This document shows, one piece after another, positions 19,909 to 32,202 of a DNA stretch of 64,000 nt. A model generated the notes under the pieces. That model worked only from the letters and a program-made list of their open reading frames with translations, was not told the origin of the DNA and made no database searches. Numbering within the stretch: the stretch's first letter is position 1; each line of letters starts with the position of its first letter. A program made the translations under genes and the position numbers. The stretch is from Plasmopara viticola (lineage: Eukaryota > Oomycota > Peronosporomycetes > Peronosporales > Peronosporaceae): NCBI GenBank assembly GCA_001695595.3, contig MBPM02000051.1, positions 1 to 64,000 on the forward strand, given 5' to 3'.

Positions 19909-21396
19909 TTAAAAGCGCACACGAGTTTGTTTTCCCAGCGCACACCCGTCACAAAGCTCCCATTTGCTCACCGATGTCAATGCAATACCTGTGGCAAGTT
20001 TCTTTTTGACAATTGCATCAAGCCCTTCGAACCCGATATGACCAAGCCGTGGGTGCCAGAGGTACGAATCGGTGTCCCCCACGCAGCCAGACAGCTCGGC
20101 CACACACACTTTCTCAGGAGCAACAGGAATCATATGAAGCTTGAACAATCCTTTTCCTTCACGAGCACCAATTTTCCATTTCACCCCCTTTGTCTCCGCG
20201 AAGCATCCATCATTGTCGAACATTACTAGACCAACGTCTTTGGTAAACCGACCAACCGAAAACAAACTGCGAGACAGCTTCGGAATATGCCACACATTAG
20301 TGAGCACTCCCTTTTTCACTCCATTCGATGTCTTCATGGACATAACGACATCTCCACTGCCGATTGCTTGCACGACACCGTTGTCTGCTAGATGCACGTC
20401 CACTGGAGTGAAGACCTTGTAGTTCCTCATGAACCTTTTTGAGTTTGACATGTGCTGCGTCGCTCCTGAGTCGACCAGCCAAATGTCACTCGACTTGACA
20501 GAGCTATCGCAATCGCCAACCGAAAACAAGTAGTCATCACTGTCGTCCCCATTAGCAAAGTTTGCACGCTGTGCCGGCCGCTGTCAATCTGCGCTTTCAC
20601 GAATTCTCACGGGGCACTTGGCAATCCAATGCCCGTGTTCCACACAATAATGGCACGCACTGCTGGCCTTAGCAGTCGCTTGGCGTCCCTTGCGCCTTCC
20701 GTTGTCCGACGTCATAAACGCTTGTCCTTGCTCGTGCGTGGCTCCATCGACGCCGCCACCTTGTTCCTTGCGTTTCATCTCTTCGTGTAATAGACGCGAC
20801 GTCACAAGTTCCCATGTCAGCGTGTCAGAGCGCGACTTCAGCTCCGTGATGAGGAACTGGTACGAGTCACACAGACCTCCAAGAAGCGTGATTACCAGGT
20901 CGTCCTCACTCACCGGGGCGCCCACCGCGTCAAGCGTCTCAGCCAACGTCTTAAGCTTGTTGATTTGCTCTCGCACACCGTCGCCATCCTCCATCATCGT
21001 CGTGAAGAACCTGCGACGAAGAAAGAGCTTGTTCGCCAGGCTCCTCTTCTCGAAGTGTCCCTCCAATCTTGACCATGCATCATACGCGTCTTTGGCTGAG
21101 CGAACCAGCGGCAGCTGCGATTCCCCCATCGCAAGACAGATTATCGCCAGCGCCTTTCGAGCCTTACGCTTAAAGGTCGACTGGTTCATCGGGTTTCTCA
21201 GCTGCAAGCTTTATCTCCCCGCTCGCAACTTCCCAGAGGTCGCGCTCCTCCAACACCATTCGCAACTTGAACTTCAACGTATGGAAGTTCGTTCCGTCGA
21301 ACCTGATAATTCGGCTCGGCGTGGCGTCCATGGTGGCGGCGAAGGCGGTGTCAGAGGCGGGGCGAAGAAGGCAAAGTCTGCGGGGTTTGGGCTCAT
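19909..21396 (-). pseudogene. U4 gag, CCHC knuckle and protease
   Basis: The protease (19909-20529) has LVDSGATQHMS. The main gag frame (20584-21207) lacks the 11-bp deletion of U1 and U2 and reads through DSYQFLITELKSRSD and an intact CHYCVEHGHWIAKC before the shared TGA at 20584-20586. The gag N-terminus starts at 21396 in the PBS and is out of frame because of the missing G near 21360. Its middle part (LAETLDAVG) resembles the S-type units, which points to recombination within gag. Confidence 0.85.
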
Positions 21397-21400
21397 AACC

Positions 21401-21679
21401 TAATAAAGAAAGGTCGATTGAGCTGAAGATGGCAAAATGCAAAGTGAATATATTTATAAGGCTCTTAGTTCGCAACTACATGCTACCTCTAAGCCAATGA
21501 TTTTTCTAAGCCAATCAGAACGACTTACCACCCGGGCGCAATCATCTTCCCAGCCTGAAACCGATCTTCTGCCTTTCTTGAACCCACTCCTCCGACATCA
21601 TCACCCGATTGCCGATACCGGTACTTACCGATATGTAGTCGCTGGTCGAGGCGTTACTTTCACAGCGTCTTCGACAACA
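21401..21679 (-). repeat. Type-B LTR at the 5' side of U4
   Basis: This 279-bp LTR shares the ctccgacatc and gtcgattgagc variants of the U2 copy. It is followed by the RNase H scrap 21680-21740 and the target duplication caatc. Confidence 0.87.
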
Positions 21680-21740
21680 GGATCGAATGTCGATGTGCTT
21701 AGTTCGTTTGTAAGCCTCCGGGTTCTTCGCTAGCGCAATC

Positions 21741-22050
21741 TGTTGAAAAGGTCACTTGAGCGGAAGATGGCAAAATGCACAGTGAATATATTTAAAGGTC
21801 CTTTGTTCGCAACTACATGCTACTTCTAAGCCAATGATTTATATAAGCCAATCAGGACGACTTACCATCCGGGCGCAAGCATCTTCCCATCCTGGCGCAA
21901 TCTACACAAGTGCGCCTGTCCCATGCGCCTTTCCATGACGTCACTGTCGCTTGGTCGCACCGTCTACTGGTATCAATACCGGTGGCCTACCGGTCATGTA
22001 CTGCTGGTCGAGGCGTCATACCTTCAGCACGAGGTATTCCACATACGACA
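21741..22050 (-). repeat. Type-C' solo LTR of U5
   Basis: This 310-bp LTR has caatc on both sides (21736-21740, 22051-22055). It has the same private variants as the U3 copy (catcctggcgc, ctacacaag). The U2-U3 and U4-U5 borders are thus copies of one event. Confidence 0.87.
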
Positions 22051-24367
22051 CAATCGAGCCTTGATTATCTTTATAAATCTTGACCGCTGTGTTCGGGGAC
22101 ATCTCGCCCAACTCACATAAAAACCGTCTTGAGCCATTTTGCTTCTTACGTAGCCTCTGACAATGCCATGTATTCAGCTTTTGTAGACGATAGTGCCACC
22201 GTACGCGGCTTCTTGTTTTTCCAGCTGACACATCCACCGCTCATCATAAAGTCATAGCCGCTTACTCTTCTTCGTGACATTGTACCTCAGCCCAGTCCGC
22301 ATCCGAAAATCCCTGCAGTCCATCATGATTTGCTGCTTGAAATTCAATGCCGTGCATCCTTGTGCCTTAAATAACCTGAAGATTCTTTTCAACGCTTGCC
22401 AGTGTGTCGGACATGGGTCTGCTACAAATCGGCTGAGTACTCCCACTGCCGCAGCGAGGTCCGGACGCGTGCCGACCATAAGGTACATCAGGCAATCAAC
22501 AGCATTTTGATACGGCACAACGGTCATAGTGTCACCGTGTTTGCATCCTCCTTTGCACATGAGCTTGGTAAGTTTGAGTCCTGGATCTTGCGGCGTTCTA
22601 ACAGGCTTGCTCTTTTCCTCATTGAACTTGGTCAAAATCTCGCACGCGAACTTGGTTTGCCGCATCGTCAGAGTCCCGATCCTTAAATCTTGCTCGATTT
22701 CAATTCCAAAAAAGAAGTTAAGCTGCCCTGAATCCGTCATCTCAAATCGTTTGCTGAGTGCGTGCTTGGTTTCCTGGAGCATCTTGCTGGTATTGCAAGC
22801 CAAAATTGAATCGTCGACGCAAAGCGCTACGAACATCATGTCATGGCCATCTCGCATAACAAACACGCAGTGATCCGATTCAGACTTCTTGAATTCCAGT
22901 CTTAACATAAAATCGTCAATGGTCTTGTTCCACATGCGGGGCGATTGCTTCAGCCCGTACATTGACCGCTGAAATTTGCACACATAGTCCGGATTTGCCG
23001 TGTTTGAAAAGCCATCAGGCTGCGCCATGTAGATATCTTCGTCAAGCTGACCGTTGAAAAATGCTGTCTTGGCATCCAGCTGGTGAACCGCAAACCGGAC
23101 TCGGTTTGGCCACCGAACGCGCTTTGTAGCGCACGACTTCGCCGGCTTGAATGTCCTTGACACGAAACACCCATCGATTTCGAACGTGACTGGTCCAATA
23201 TCCTTTGTGAAACGTCTAACGGAGAAAAGATTGCGCGAAATTTTTGGAATATGCCATACTCCACGAAGCATGCCCTTCTTATTTCCGTGGGACGTCTTCA
23301 TAGACATAACAATGTCGCCAGTCCCGATCGCTTAAACAACACCGTCGTCTGCGAGATGTACGTTCTCCGGAGAAATATCCTTGTAATTCCTCATGACATC
23401 TGTCGAAAAAGTCATGTGCTGCGTTGCACCCGAGTCAAGCAGCCATACGCAACTCGACTTGGTGGTGCTTGAGTTTCCACCAACCGAGAAGTGAAAATCA
23501 CCAGAGTCGACTTCACTCTGCGCGATATTTGCACGCTGTGCCGGCCGATGTCGATCTGCGCTTTCACGAATTCTCACGGGGCACTTGGCAATCAAATGCC
23601 CGTGTTCCACACAATAATGGCACGCACTGCTGGCCTAGCAGTCGCTTGGCGTCCCTTGCGCCTTCCGTTGTCCGACATCATAAACGCTTGTCCTTGCTCG
23701 TGCGTGGCTCTATCGACGCCGTCACCTTGTTCCTTGCGTTTCATCTCTTCGTGTAATAGACGCGACGTCACAAGTTCCCATGTCAGCGTGTCAGAGCGCG
23801 ACTTCAGCTCCGTGATGAGGAACTGGTACGAATCACACAGACCTCCAAGAAGCGTGATTACCAGGTCGTCCTCACTCACCGGGGCGCCCACCGCGTCAAG
23901 CGTCTCAGCCAACGTCTTAAGCTTGTTGATTTGCTCTCGCACACCGTCGCCATCCTCCATCATCGTCGTGAAGAACCTGCGACGAAGAAAGAGCTTGTTC
24001 GCCAGGCTCCTCTTCTCGAAGTGTCCCTCCAATCTTGACCATGCATCATACGCGTCTTTGGCTGAGCGAACCAGCGGCAGCTGCGATTCCCCCATCGCAA
24101 GACAGATTATCGCCAGCGCCTTTCGAGCCTTACGCTTAAAGGTCGACTGGTCCATCGGGTTTCTCAGCTGCAAGCTTTATCTCCCCGCTCGCAACTTCCC
24201 AGAGGTCGCGCTCCTCCAACACCATTCGCAACTTGAACTTCAACGTATGGAAGTTCGTTCCGTCGAACCTGATAATTCGGCTCGGCGTGGCGTCCATGGT
24301 GGCGGCGAAGGCAGTGTCAGAGGTGGGGGCGAAGAAGGCAGAGTTTGCGGGGCTTGGGCTCATAACC
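22051..24367 (-). pseudogene. U5 body (S type, 2.63 kb)
   Basis: The RT (22252-23307) has lost about 100 bp at 23098-23106, removing the KFGIDYEETFAPVAKF region, and has CVDDSI at the active site. The protease keeps DSGATQHM but has TAA in GVVQAIG (near 23332). One base lost near 23634 (ggcctagcag) breaks the frame before the CCHC knuckle. Main gag is open at 23592-24173 and N-terminal gag at 24136-24363. The PBS (24356-24367) abuts the next type-C' LTR with no type-B LTR between them. Confidence 0.84.
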
Positions 24368-24677
24368 TGTTGAAAAGGTCACTTGAGCGGAAGATGGCAA
24401 AATGCACAGTGAATATATTCAAAGGTCCTTTGTTCGCAACTACATGCTACTTCTAAGCCAATGATTTATATAAGCCAATCAGGACAACTTACCATCCGGG
24501 CGCAAGCATCTTCCCATCCGGGCGCAATCTACTCAAGTGCGCCTGTCCCATGCGCCTTTCCATGACGTCACTGTCGCTTGGTCGCACCGTCTACTGGTAT
24601 CAATACCGGTGGCCTACCGGTCATGTACTGCTGGTCGAGGCGTCATACCTTCAGCACGAGGTATTCCACATACGACA
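24368..24677 (-). repeat. Type-C' LTR of U6
   Basis: This 310-bp LTR is joined directly to the PBS of U5 with a standard CAACA end. That is the configuration expected after exchange between the R/U5 halves of a B and a C' LTR. Its core promoter is TCACTGTGCATTTTGCC, with a G that departs from the initiator consensus. Confidence 0.87.
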
Positions 24678-27083
24678 CAATCGAGCCTTGATTATCTTTA
24701 TAAATCTTGACCGCTGTGTTCGGGGACATCTCGCCCAACTCACATAAAAACCGTCTTGAGCCATTTTGCTTCTTACGTAGCCTCTGACAATGCCATATAT
24801 TCAGCTTTCGTAAACGATAGTGCCACCGTACGCGGCTTCTTGTTTTTCCAGCTGACACATCCACCGCTCATCATAAAGTCATAGCCGCTTACTCTTCTTC
24901 GTGACATTGTATCTCAGCCCAGTCCGCATCCGAAAATCCCTGCAGTCCATCATGATTCGCTGCTTGAAATTTAATGCCGTGCGTCCTTGTGCCTTAAATA
25001 ACCTGAAGATTCTTTTCAACGCTTGCCAGTGTGTCGGACATGGGTCTGCTACAAATCGGCTGAGTACTCCCACTGCCGCAGCGAGGTCCGGACGCGTGCC
25101 GACCATAAGGTACATCAGGCAATCAACAGCATTTTGATACGGCACAACGGTCATAGTGTCACCGTGTTTGCATCCTCCTTCGCACATGAGCTTGGTAATT
25201 TGAGTCCTGGATCTTGCGGCGTTCTAACAGGCTTGCTCTTTTCCTCATTGAACTTGGTCAAAATCTCGCACGCGAACTTGGTTTGCCGCATCGTCAGAGT
25301 CCCGATCCTTAAATCTTGCTCGATTTCAATTCCAAAAAAGAAGTTAAGCTGCCCTGAATCCGTCATCTCAAATCGTTTGCTGAGTGCGTGCTTGGTTTCC
25401 TGGAGCATCTTGCTGGTATTGCAAGCCAAAATTAAATCGTCGACGCAAAGCGCTACGAACATCATGTCATGGCCATCTCGCATAACAAACACGCAGTGAT
25501 CCGATTCAGACTTCTTGAATTCCAGTCTTAACATAAAATCGTCAATGGTCTTGTTCCACATGCGGGGCGATTGCTTCAGCCCGTACATTGACCGCTGAAA
25601 TTTGCACACATAGTCCGGATTTGCCGTGTCTGAAAAGCCATCAGGCTGCGCCATGTAGATATCTTCGTCAAGCTGATTGTTGAAAAATGCTGTCTTGGCA
25701 TCCAGCTGGTGAACCGCAAACCGGTACTTGGTGGCCAGACTGAGTAGTATCCGAATTGACGTGAACTTGGCCACAGGCGCAAACGTTTTTCATAGTTAAT
25801 GCCAAACTTCTGCTTAAAACCTTTGGCCACCGAACGCGCTTTGTAGCGCACGACTTCGCCGGCTTGAATGTCCTTGACACGAAACACCCATCGATTTCGA
25901 ACGTGACTGGTCCAATATCCTTTGTGAAACGTCTAACGGAGAAAAGATTGCGCGAAATTTTTGGAATATGCCATACTCCACGAAGCATGCCTTCTTATTT
26001 CCGTGGGACGTCTTTATAGACATAACAAGGTCGCCAGTCCCGATCGCTTAAACAACACCGTCGTCTGCGAGATGTACGTTCTCCGGAGAAATATCCTTGT
26101 AATTCCTCATGACATCTGTCGAAAAAGTCATGTGCTGCGTTGCACCCGAGTCAAGCAGCCATACGCAACTCGACTTGGTGGTGCTTAAGTTTCCACCAAC
26201 CGGAAGTGAAAATCACCAGAGTCGACTTCACTCTGCGCGATATTTGCACGCTGTGCCGGCCGTTGCCGATCCGCGCTCTCACGAATTCTCATGGGGCACT
26301 TGGCAATCCAATGCCCGTGTTCCACACAATAATGGCACGCACTGCTGGCCTTAGCAGTCGCTTGGCGTCCCTTGCGCCTTCCGTTGTCCAACGTCATAAA
26401 CGCTTGTCCTTGCTCGTGCGTGGCTCTATCGACGCCGTCACCTTGTTCCTTGCGTTTCATCTCTTCGTGTAATAGACGCGACGTCACAAGTTCCCATGTC
26501 AGCGTGTCAGAGCGCGACTTCAGCTCCGTGATGAGGAACTGGTACGAATCACACAGACCTCCAAGAAGCGTGATTACCAGGTCGTCCTCACTCACCGGGG
26601 CGCCCACCGCGTCAAGCGTCTCAGCCAACGTCTCAAGCTTGTTGATTTGCTCTAGCACACCGTCGCCATCCTCCATCATCGTCGTGAAGAACCTGCGACG
26701 AAGAAAGAGCTTGTTCGCCAGGCTCCTCTTCTCGAAGTGTCCCTCCAATCTTGACCATGCATCATACGCGTCTTTGGCTGAGCGAACCAGCGGCAGCTGC
26801 GATTCCCCCATCGCAAGACAGATTATCGCCAGCGCCTTTCGAGCCTTACGCTTAAAGGTCGACTGGTCCATCGGGTTTCTCAGCTGCAAGCTTTATCTCC
26901 CCGCTCGCAACTTCCCAGAGGTCGCGCTCCTCCAACACCATTCGCAACTTGAACTTCAACGTATGGAAGTTCGTTCCGTCAAACCTGATAATTCGGCTCG
27001 GCGTGGCGTCCATGGTGGCGGCGAAGGCAGTGTCAGAGGTGGGGGCGAAGAAGGCAGAGTTTGCGGGGCTTGGGCTCATAACC
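24678..27083 (-). pseudogene. U6 body (S type)
   Basis: RNase H is truncated, and RT is 25151-25774 with CVDD. The one-base loss near 25198 is shared with U3. The integrase is deleted. There are losses near 25989 (atgccttctt) and 26210 (accggaagtg) in the protease. Main gag (26185-26889) is open for 234 residues with an intact CCHC knuckle, and N-terminal gag lies at 26852-27079. PBS 27072-27083. Confidence 0.84.
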
Positions 27084-27393
27084 TGTTGAAAAGGTCACTT
27101 GAGCGGAAGATGGCAAAATGCACAGTGAATATATTCAAAGGTCCTTTGTTCGCAACTACATGCTACTTCTAAGCCAATGATTTATATAAGCCAATCAGGA
27201 CGACTTACCATCCGGGCGCAAGCATCTTCCCATCCGGGCGCAATCTACTCAAGTGCGCCTGTCCCATGCTCCTTTCCATGACGTCACTGTCGCTTGGTCG
27301 CACCGTCTACTGGTATCAATACCGGTGGCCTACCGGTCATGTACTGCTGGTCGAGGCGTCATACCTTCAGCACGAGGTATTCCACATACGACA
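27084..27393 (-). repeat. Type-C' LTR of U7
   Basis: This 310-bp LTR has a private G-to-T change in the conserved atgcgcctttcc (atgctcctttcc, 27266-27277). Confidence 0.87.
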
Positions 27394-29031
27394 CAATCGA
27401 GCCTTGATTATCTTTATAAATCTTGACCGCTGTGTTCGGGGACATCTCGCCCAACTCACATAAAAACCGTCTTGAGCCATTTTGCTTCTTACGTAGCCTC
27501 TGACAATGCCATATATTCAGCTTTCGTAAACGATAGTGCCACCGTACGCGGCTTCTTGTTTTTCCAGCTGACACATCCACCGCTCATCATAAAGGCATAG
27601 CCGCTTGTACTTCTTCGTGACATTGTACTCAGCCCAGTCCGCATCCGAAAATCCCTGCAGTCCATCATGATTCGCTGCTTGAAATTTAATGCCGTGCGTC
27701 CTTGTGCCTTAAATAACCTGAAGATTCTTTTCAACGCTTGCCAGTGTGTCGGACATGGGTCTGCTACAAATCGGCTGAGTACTCCCACTGCCGCAGCGAG
27801 GTCCGGACGCGTGCCGACCATAAGGTACATCAGGCAATCAACAGCATTTTGATACGGCACAACGGTCATAGTGTCACCGTGTTTGCATCCTCCTTCGCAC
27901 ATGAGCTTGGTAAGTTTGAGTCCTGGATCTTGCGGCGTTCTAACAGGCTTGCTCTTTTCCTCATTGAACTTGGTCAAAATCTCGCACGCGAACTTGGTTT
28001 GCCGCATCGTCAGAGTCCCGATCCTTAAATCTTGCTCGATTTCAATTCCAAAAAAGAAGTTAAGCTGCCCTGAATCCGTCATCTCAAATCGTTTGCTGAG
28101 TGCGTGCTTGGTTTCCTGGAGCATCTTGCTGGTATTGCAAGCCAAAATTAAATCGTCGACGCAAAGCGCTACGAACATCATGTCATGGCCATCTCGCATA
28201 ACAAACACGCAGTGATCCGATTCAGACTTCTTGAATTCCAGTCTTAACATAAAATCGTCAATGGTCTTGTTCCACATGCGGGGCGATTGCTTCAGCCCGT
28301 ACATTGACGCTGAAATTTGCACACATAGTCCGGATTTGCCGTGTCTGAAAAGCCATCAGGCTGCGCCATGTAGATATCTTCGTCAAGCTGATTGTTGAAA
28401 AATGCTGTCTTGGCATCCAGCTGGTGAACCGCAAACCGGTACTTGGTGGCCAGACTGAGTAGTATCCGAATTGACGTGAACTTGGCCACAGGCGCAACGT
28501 TTTTTTCATAGTTAATGCCAAACTTCTGCTTAAAACCTTTGGCCACCGAACGCGCTTTGTAGCGCTCGACTTCGCCGGCTTGAATGTCCTTGACACGAAA
28601 CACCCATCGATTTCGAACGTGACTGGTCCAATATCCTTTGTGAATCGTCCAATGGAGAAAAGATTGCGCGATATTTTTGAAATATGCCATACTCCACGAA
28701 GCATGCCCTTCTTATTTCCGTGGGACGTCTTCATAGACATAACAGTGTCGCCAGTCCCGATCGCTTAAACAACACCGTCGTCTGCGAGATGTACGTCCTC
28801 CGGAGAAAGATCCTTGTAGTTCCTCATGAAGTCTTTCGAAAAAGTCATGTGCTGCGTTGCACCCGAGTCAAGCAGCCATACGCAACTCGACTTGGTGGTG
28901 CTTGAGTTTCCACCAACCGAGAGGAGAAAATCACCAGAGTCGACTTCACTCTGCGCGATATTTGCACGCTGTGCCGGCCGTTGCCGATCTGCGCTCTCAC
29001 GAATTCTCGTGGGGCACTTGGCAATCCAATG
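27394..29031 (-). pseudogene. U7 body (T type): gag deleted
   Basis: RT and RNase H are read in one frame from 28322 down to 27489, because a private change restores [15 protein letters not shown]. It contains SFTKAEYMAL and ends at TAA after SEAT. One base lost near 28309 (attgacgctg) breaks the RT upstream. The integrase junction is at about 28605. The protease keeps GVWHISKISRNLF and DSGATQHM. The body ends at the T junction 29031/29032. Confidence 0.83.
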
Positions 29032-29114
29032 ATCATCACCCGATTGCCGATACCGGTACTTACCGATATGTAGTCGCTGGTCGAGGCGTTACTTTCACAG
29101 CGTCTTCGACAACA
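29032..29114 (-). repeat. 83-bp type-B LTR remnant (T junction) of U7
   Basis: The junction ccaatg/atcatcacccg is the same as in U3. The RNase H scrap at 29115-29175 has private changes (cttggttcg, aacctcc) and ends caata instead of caatc. These changes recur after U10 and U12. Confidence 0.86.
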
Positions 29115-29175
29115 GGATCGAATGTCGATGTGCTTGGTTCGTTTGTAAACCTCCGGGTTCTTCGCTAGCGCAATA

Positions 29176-29485
29176 TGTTAAAAAGGTCACTTGAGCGGAA
29201 TATGGCAAAATGCACAGTGAATATAATTAAAGGTCCTTTTTTCGCAACTACATGCTACTTCTAAGCCAATGATTTATATAAGCCAATCAGGACAACTTAC
29301 CATCCGGGCGCAAGCATCTTCCCATCCGGGCGCAATCTACTCAAGTGCGCCTGTCCCATGCGCCTTTCCATGACGTCACTGTCGCTTGGTCGCACCGTCT
29401 ACTGGTATCAATACCGGTGGCCTACCGGTCATGTACTGCTGGTCGAGGCGTCATACCTTCAGCACGAGGTATTCCATATACGACA
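29176..29485 (-). repeat. Type-C' LTR of U8 (post-T variant)
   Basis: This 310-bp LTR has the inner end tgttaaaaagg, the changed box gaatataatt and the outer end catatacgaca. The signature is shared only with the LTRs that follow T units (36707, 41518) and marks the T+S dimer. The right flank keeps caatc; the left flank has changed to caata. Confidence 0.87.
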
Positions 29486-31892
29486 CAATCGAGCCTTGAT
29501 TATCTTTATAAATCTTGACCGCTGTGTTCGGGGACATCTCGCCCAACTCACATAAAAACCGTCTTGAGCCATTTTGCTTCTTACGTAGCCTCTGACAATG
29601 CCATGTATTCAGCTTTTGTAAACGATAGTGCCACCGTACGCGGCTTCTTGTTTTTCCAGCTGACACATCCACCGCTCATCATAAAGGCATAGCCGCTTGT
29701 ACTTCTTCGTGACATTGTATCTCAGCCCAGTCCGCATCCGCAAATCCCTGCAGTCCATCATGATTCGCTGCTTGAAATTTAATGCCGTGCGTCCTTGTGC
29801 CTTAAATAACCTGAAGATTCTTTTCAACGCTTGCCAGTGTGTCGGACATGGGTCTGCTACAAATCGGCTGAGTACTCCCACTGCCGCAGCGAGGTCCGGA
29901 CGCGTGCCGACCATAAGGTACATCAGGCAATCAACAGCATTTTGATACGGCACAACGGTCATAGTGTCACCGTGTTTGCATCCTCCTTCGCACATGAGCT
30001 TGGTAAGTTTGAGTCCTGGATCTTGCGGCGTTCTAACAGGCTTGCTCTTTTCCTCATTGAACTTGGTCAAAATCTCGCACGCGAACTTGGTTTGCCGCAT
30101 CGTCAGAGTCCCGATCCTTAAATCTTGCTCGATTTCAATTCCAAAAAAGAAGTTAAGCTGCCCTGAATCCGTCATCTCAAATCGTTTGCTGAGTGCGTGC
30201 TTGGTTTCCTGGAGCATCTTGCTGGTATTGCAAGCCAAAATTAAATCGTCGACGCAAAGCGCTACGAACATCATGTCATGGCCATCTCGCATAACAAACA
30301 CGCAGTGATCCGATTCAGACTATTTGAATTCCAGTCTTAACATAAAATCGTCAATGGTCTTGTTCCACATGCGGGCGATTGCTTCAGCCCGTACATTGAC
30401 CGCTGAAATTTGCACACATAGTCCGGATTTGCCGTGTTTGAAAAGCCATCAGGCTGCGCCATGTAGATATCTTCGTCAAGCTGACCGTTGAAAGATGCTG
30501 TCTTGGCATCCAGCTGGTGAACCGCAAACCGGTACTTGGTGGCCAGACTGAGTAGTATCCGAATTGACGTGAACTTGGCCACAGGCGCAAACGTTTTTCA
30601 TAGTCAATGCCAAACTTCTGCTTAAAACCTTTGGCCACCGAACGCGCTTTGTAGCGCTCGACTTCGCCGGCTTGAATGTCCTTGACACGAAACACCCATC
30701 GATTTCGAACGTGACTGGTCCAATATCCTTTGTGAAACGTCTAACGGAGAAAAATTGCGCGAAATTTTTGGAATATGCCATACTCCACGAAGCATGCCCT
30801 TCTTATTTCCGTGGGACGTCTTCATAGACATAACAATGTCGCCAGTCCCGATCGCTTAAACAACACCGTCGTCTGCGAGATGTACGTTCTCCGGAGAAAT
30901 ATCCTTGTAATTCCTCATGACATCTGTCGAAAAAGTCATGTGCTGCGTTGCACCCGAGTCAAGCAGCCATACGCAACTCGACTTGGTGGTGCTTGAGTTT
31001 CCACCAACCGAGAAGTGAAAATCACCAGAGTCGACTTCACTCTGCGCGATATTTGCACGCTGTGCCGGCCGCTGTCGATCTGCGCTTTCACGAATTCTCA
31101 CGGGGCACTTGGCAATCCAATGCCCGTGTTCCACACAATAATGGCACGCACTGCTGGCCTTAGCAGTCGCTTGGCGTCCCTTGCGCCTTCCGTTGTCCAA
31201 CGTCATAAACGCTTGTCCTTGCTCGTGCGTGGCTCTATCGACGCCGTCACCTTGTTCCTTGCGTTTCATCTCTTCGTGTAATAGACGCGACGTCACAAGT
31301 TCCCATGTCAGCGTGTCAGAGCGCGACTTCAGCTCCGTGATGAGGAACTGGTACGAATCACACAGACCTCCAAGAAGCGTGATTACCAGGTCGTCCTCAC
31401 TCACCGGGGCGCCCACCGCGTCAAGCGTCTCAGCCAACGTCTTAAGCTTGTTGATTTGCTCTAGCACACCGTCGCCATCCTCCATCATCGTCGTGAAGAA
31501 CCTGCGACGAAGAAAGAGCTTGTTCGCCAGGCTCCTCTTCTCGAAGTGTCCCTCCAATCTTGACCATGCATCATACGCGTCTTTGGCTGAGCGAACCAGC
31601 GGCAGCTGCGATTCCCCCATCGCAAGACAGGTTATCGCCAGCGCCTTTCGAGCCTTACGCTTAAAGGTCGACTGGTCCATCGGGTTTCTCAGCTGCAAGC
31701 TTTATCTCCCCGCTCGCAACTTCCCAGAGGTCGCGCTCCTCCAACACCATTCGCAACTTGAACTTCAACGTATGGAAGTTCGTTCCGTCAAACCTGATAA
31801 TTCGGCTCGGCGTGGCGTCCATGGTGGCGGCGAAGGCAGTGTCAGAGGTGGGGGCAAAGAAGGCAGAGTTTGCGGGGCTTGGGCTCATAACC
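29486..31892 (-). pseudogene. U8 body (S type)
   Basis: The gag-protease frame 30856-31698 (280 residues) holds an intact CCHC knuckle and WLLDSGATQHM, ending at TAA in GVVQAIG. RT is broken by one base lost near 30374 and by a TAG for Lys (LRLEFK, near 30320, actatttg), with CVDD in 29609-30301. Integrase is absent. PBS 31881-31892. Confidence 0.84.
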
Positions 31893-32202
31893 TGTTGAAA
31901 AGGTCACTTGAGCGGAAGATGGCAAAATGCACAGTGAATATATTCAAAGGTCCTTTGTTCGCAACTACATGCTACTTCTAAGCCAATGATTTATATAAGC
32001 CAATCAGGACAACTTACCATCCGGGCGCAAGCATCTTCCCATCCGGGCGCAATCTACTCAAGTGCGCCTGTCCCATGCGCCTTTCCATGACGTCACTGTC
32101 GCTTGGTCGCACCGTCTACTGGTATCAATACCGGTGGCCTACCGGTCATGTACTGCTGGTCGAGGCGTCATACCTTCAGCACGAGGTATTCCATATACGA
32201 CA
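31893..32202 (-). repeat. Type-C' LTR of U9
   Basis: This 310-bp LTR has the tgttgaaaagg inner end, joined directly to the PBS of U8, and the outer end catatacgaca. Confidence 0.87.
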
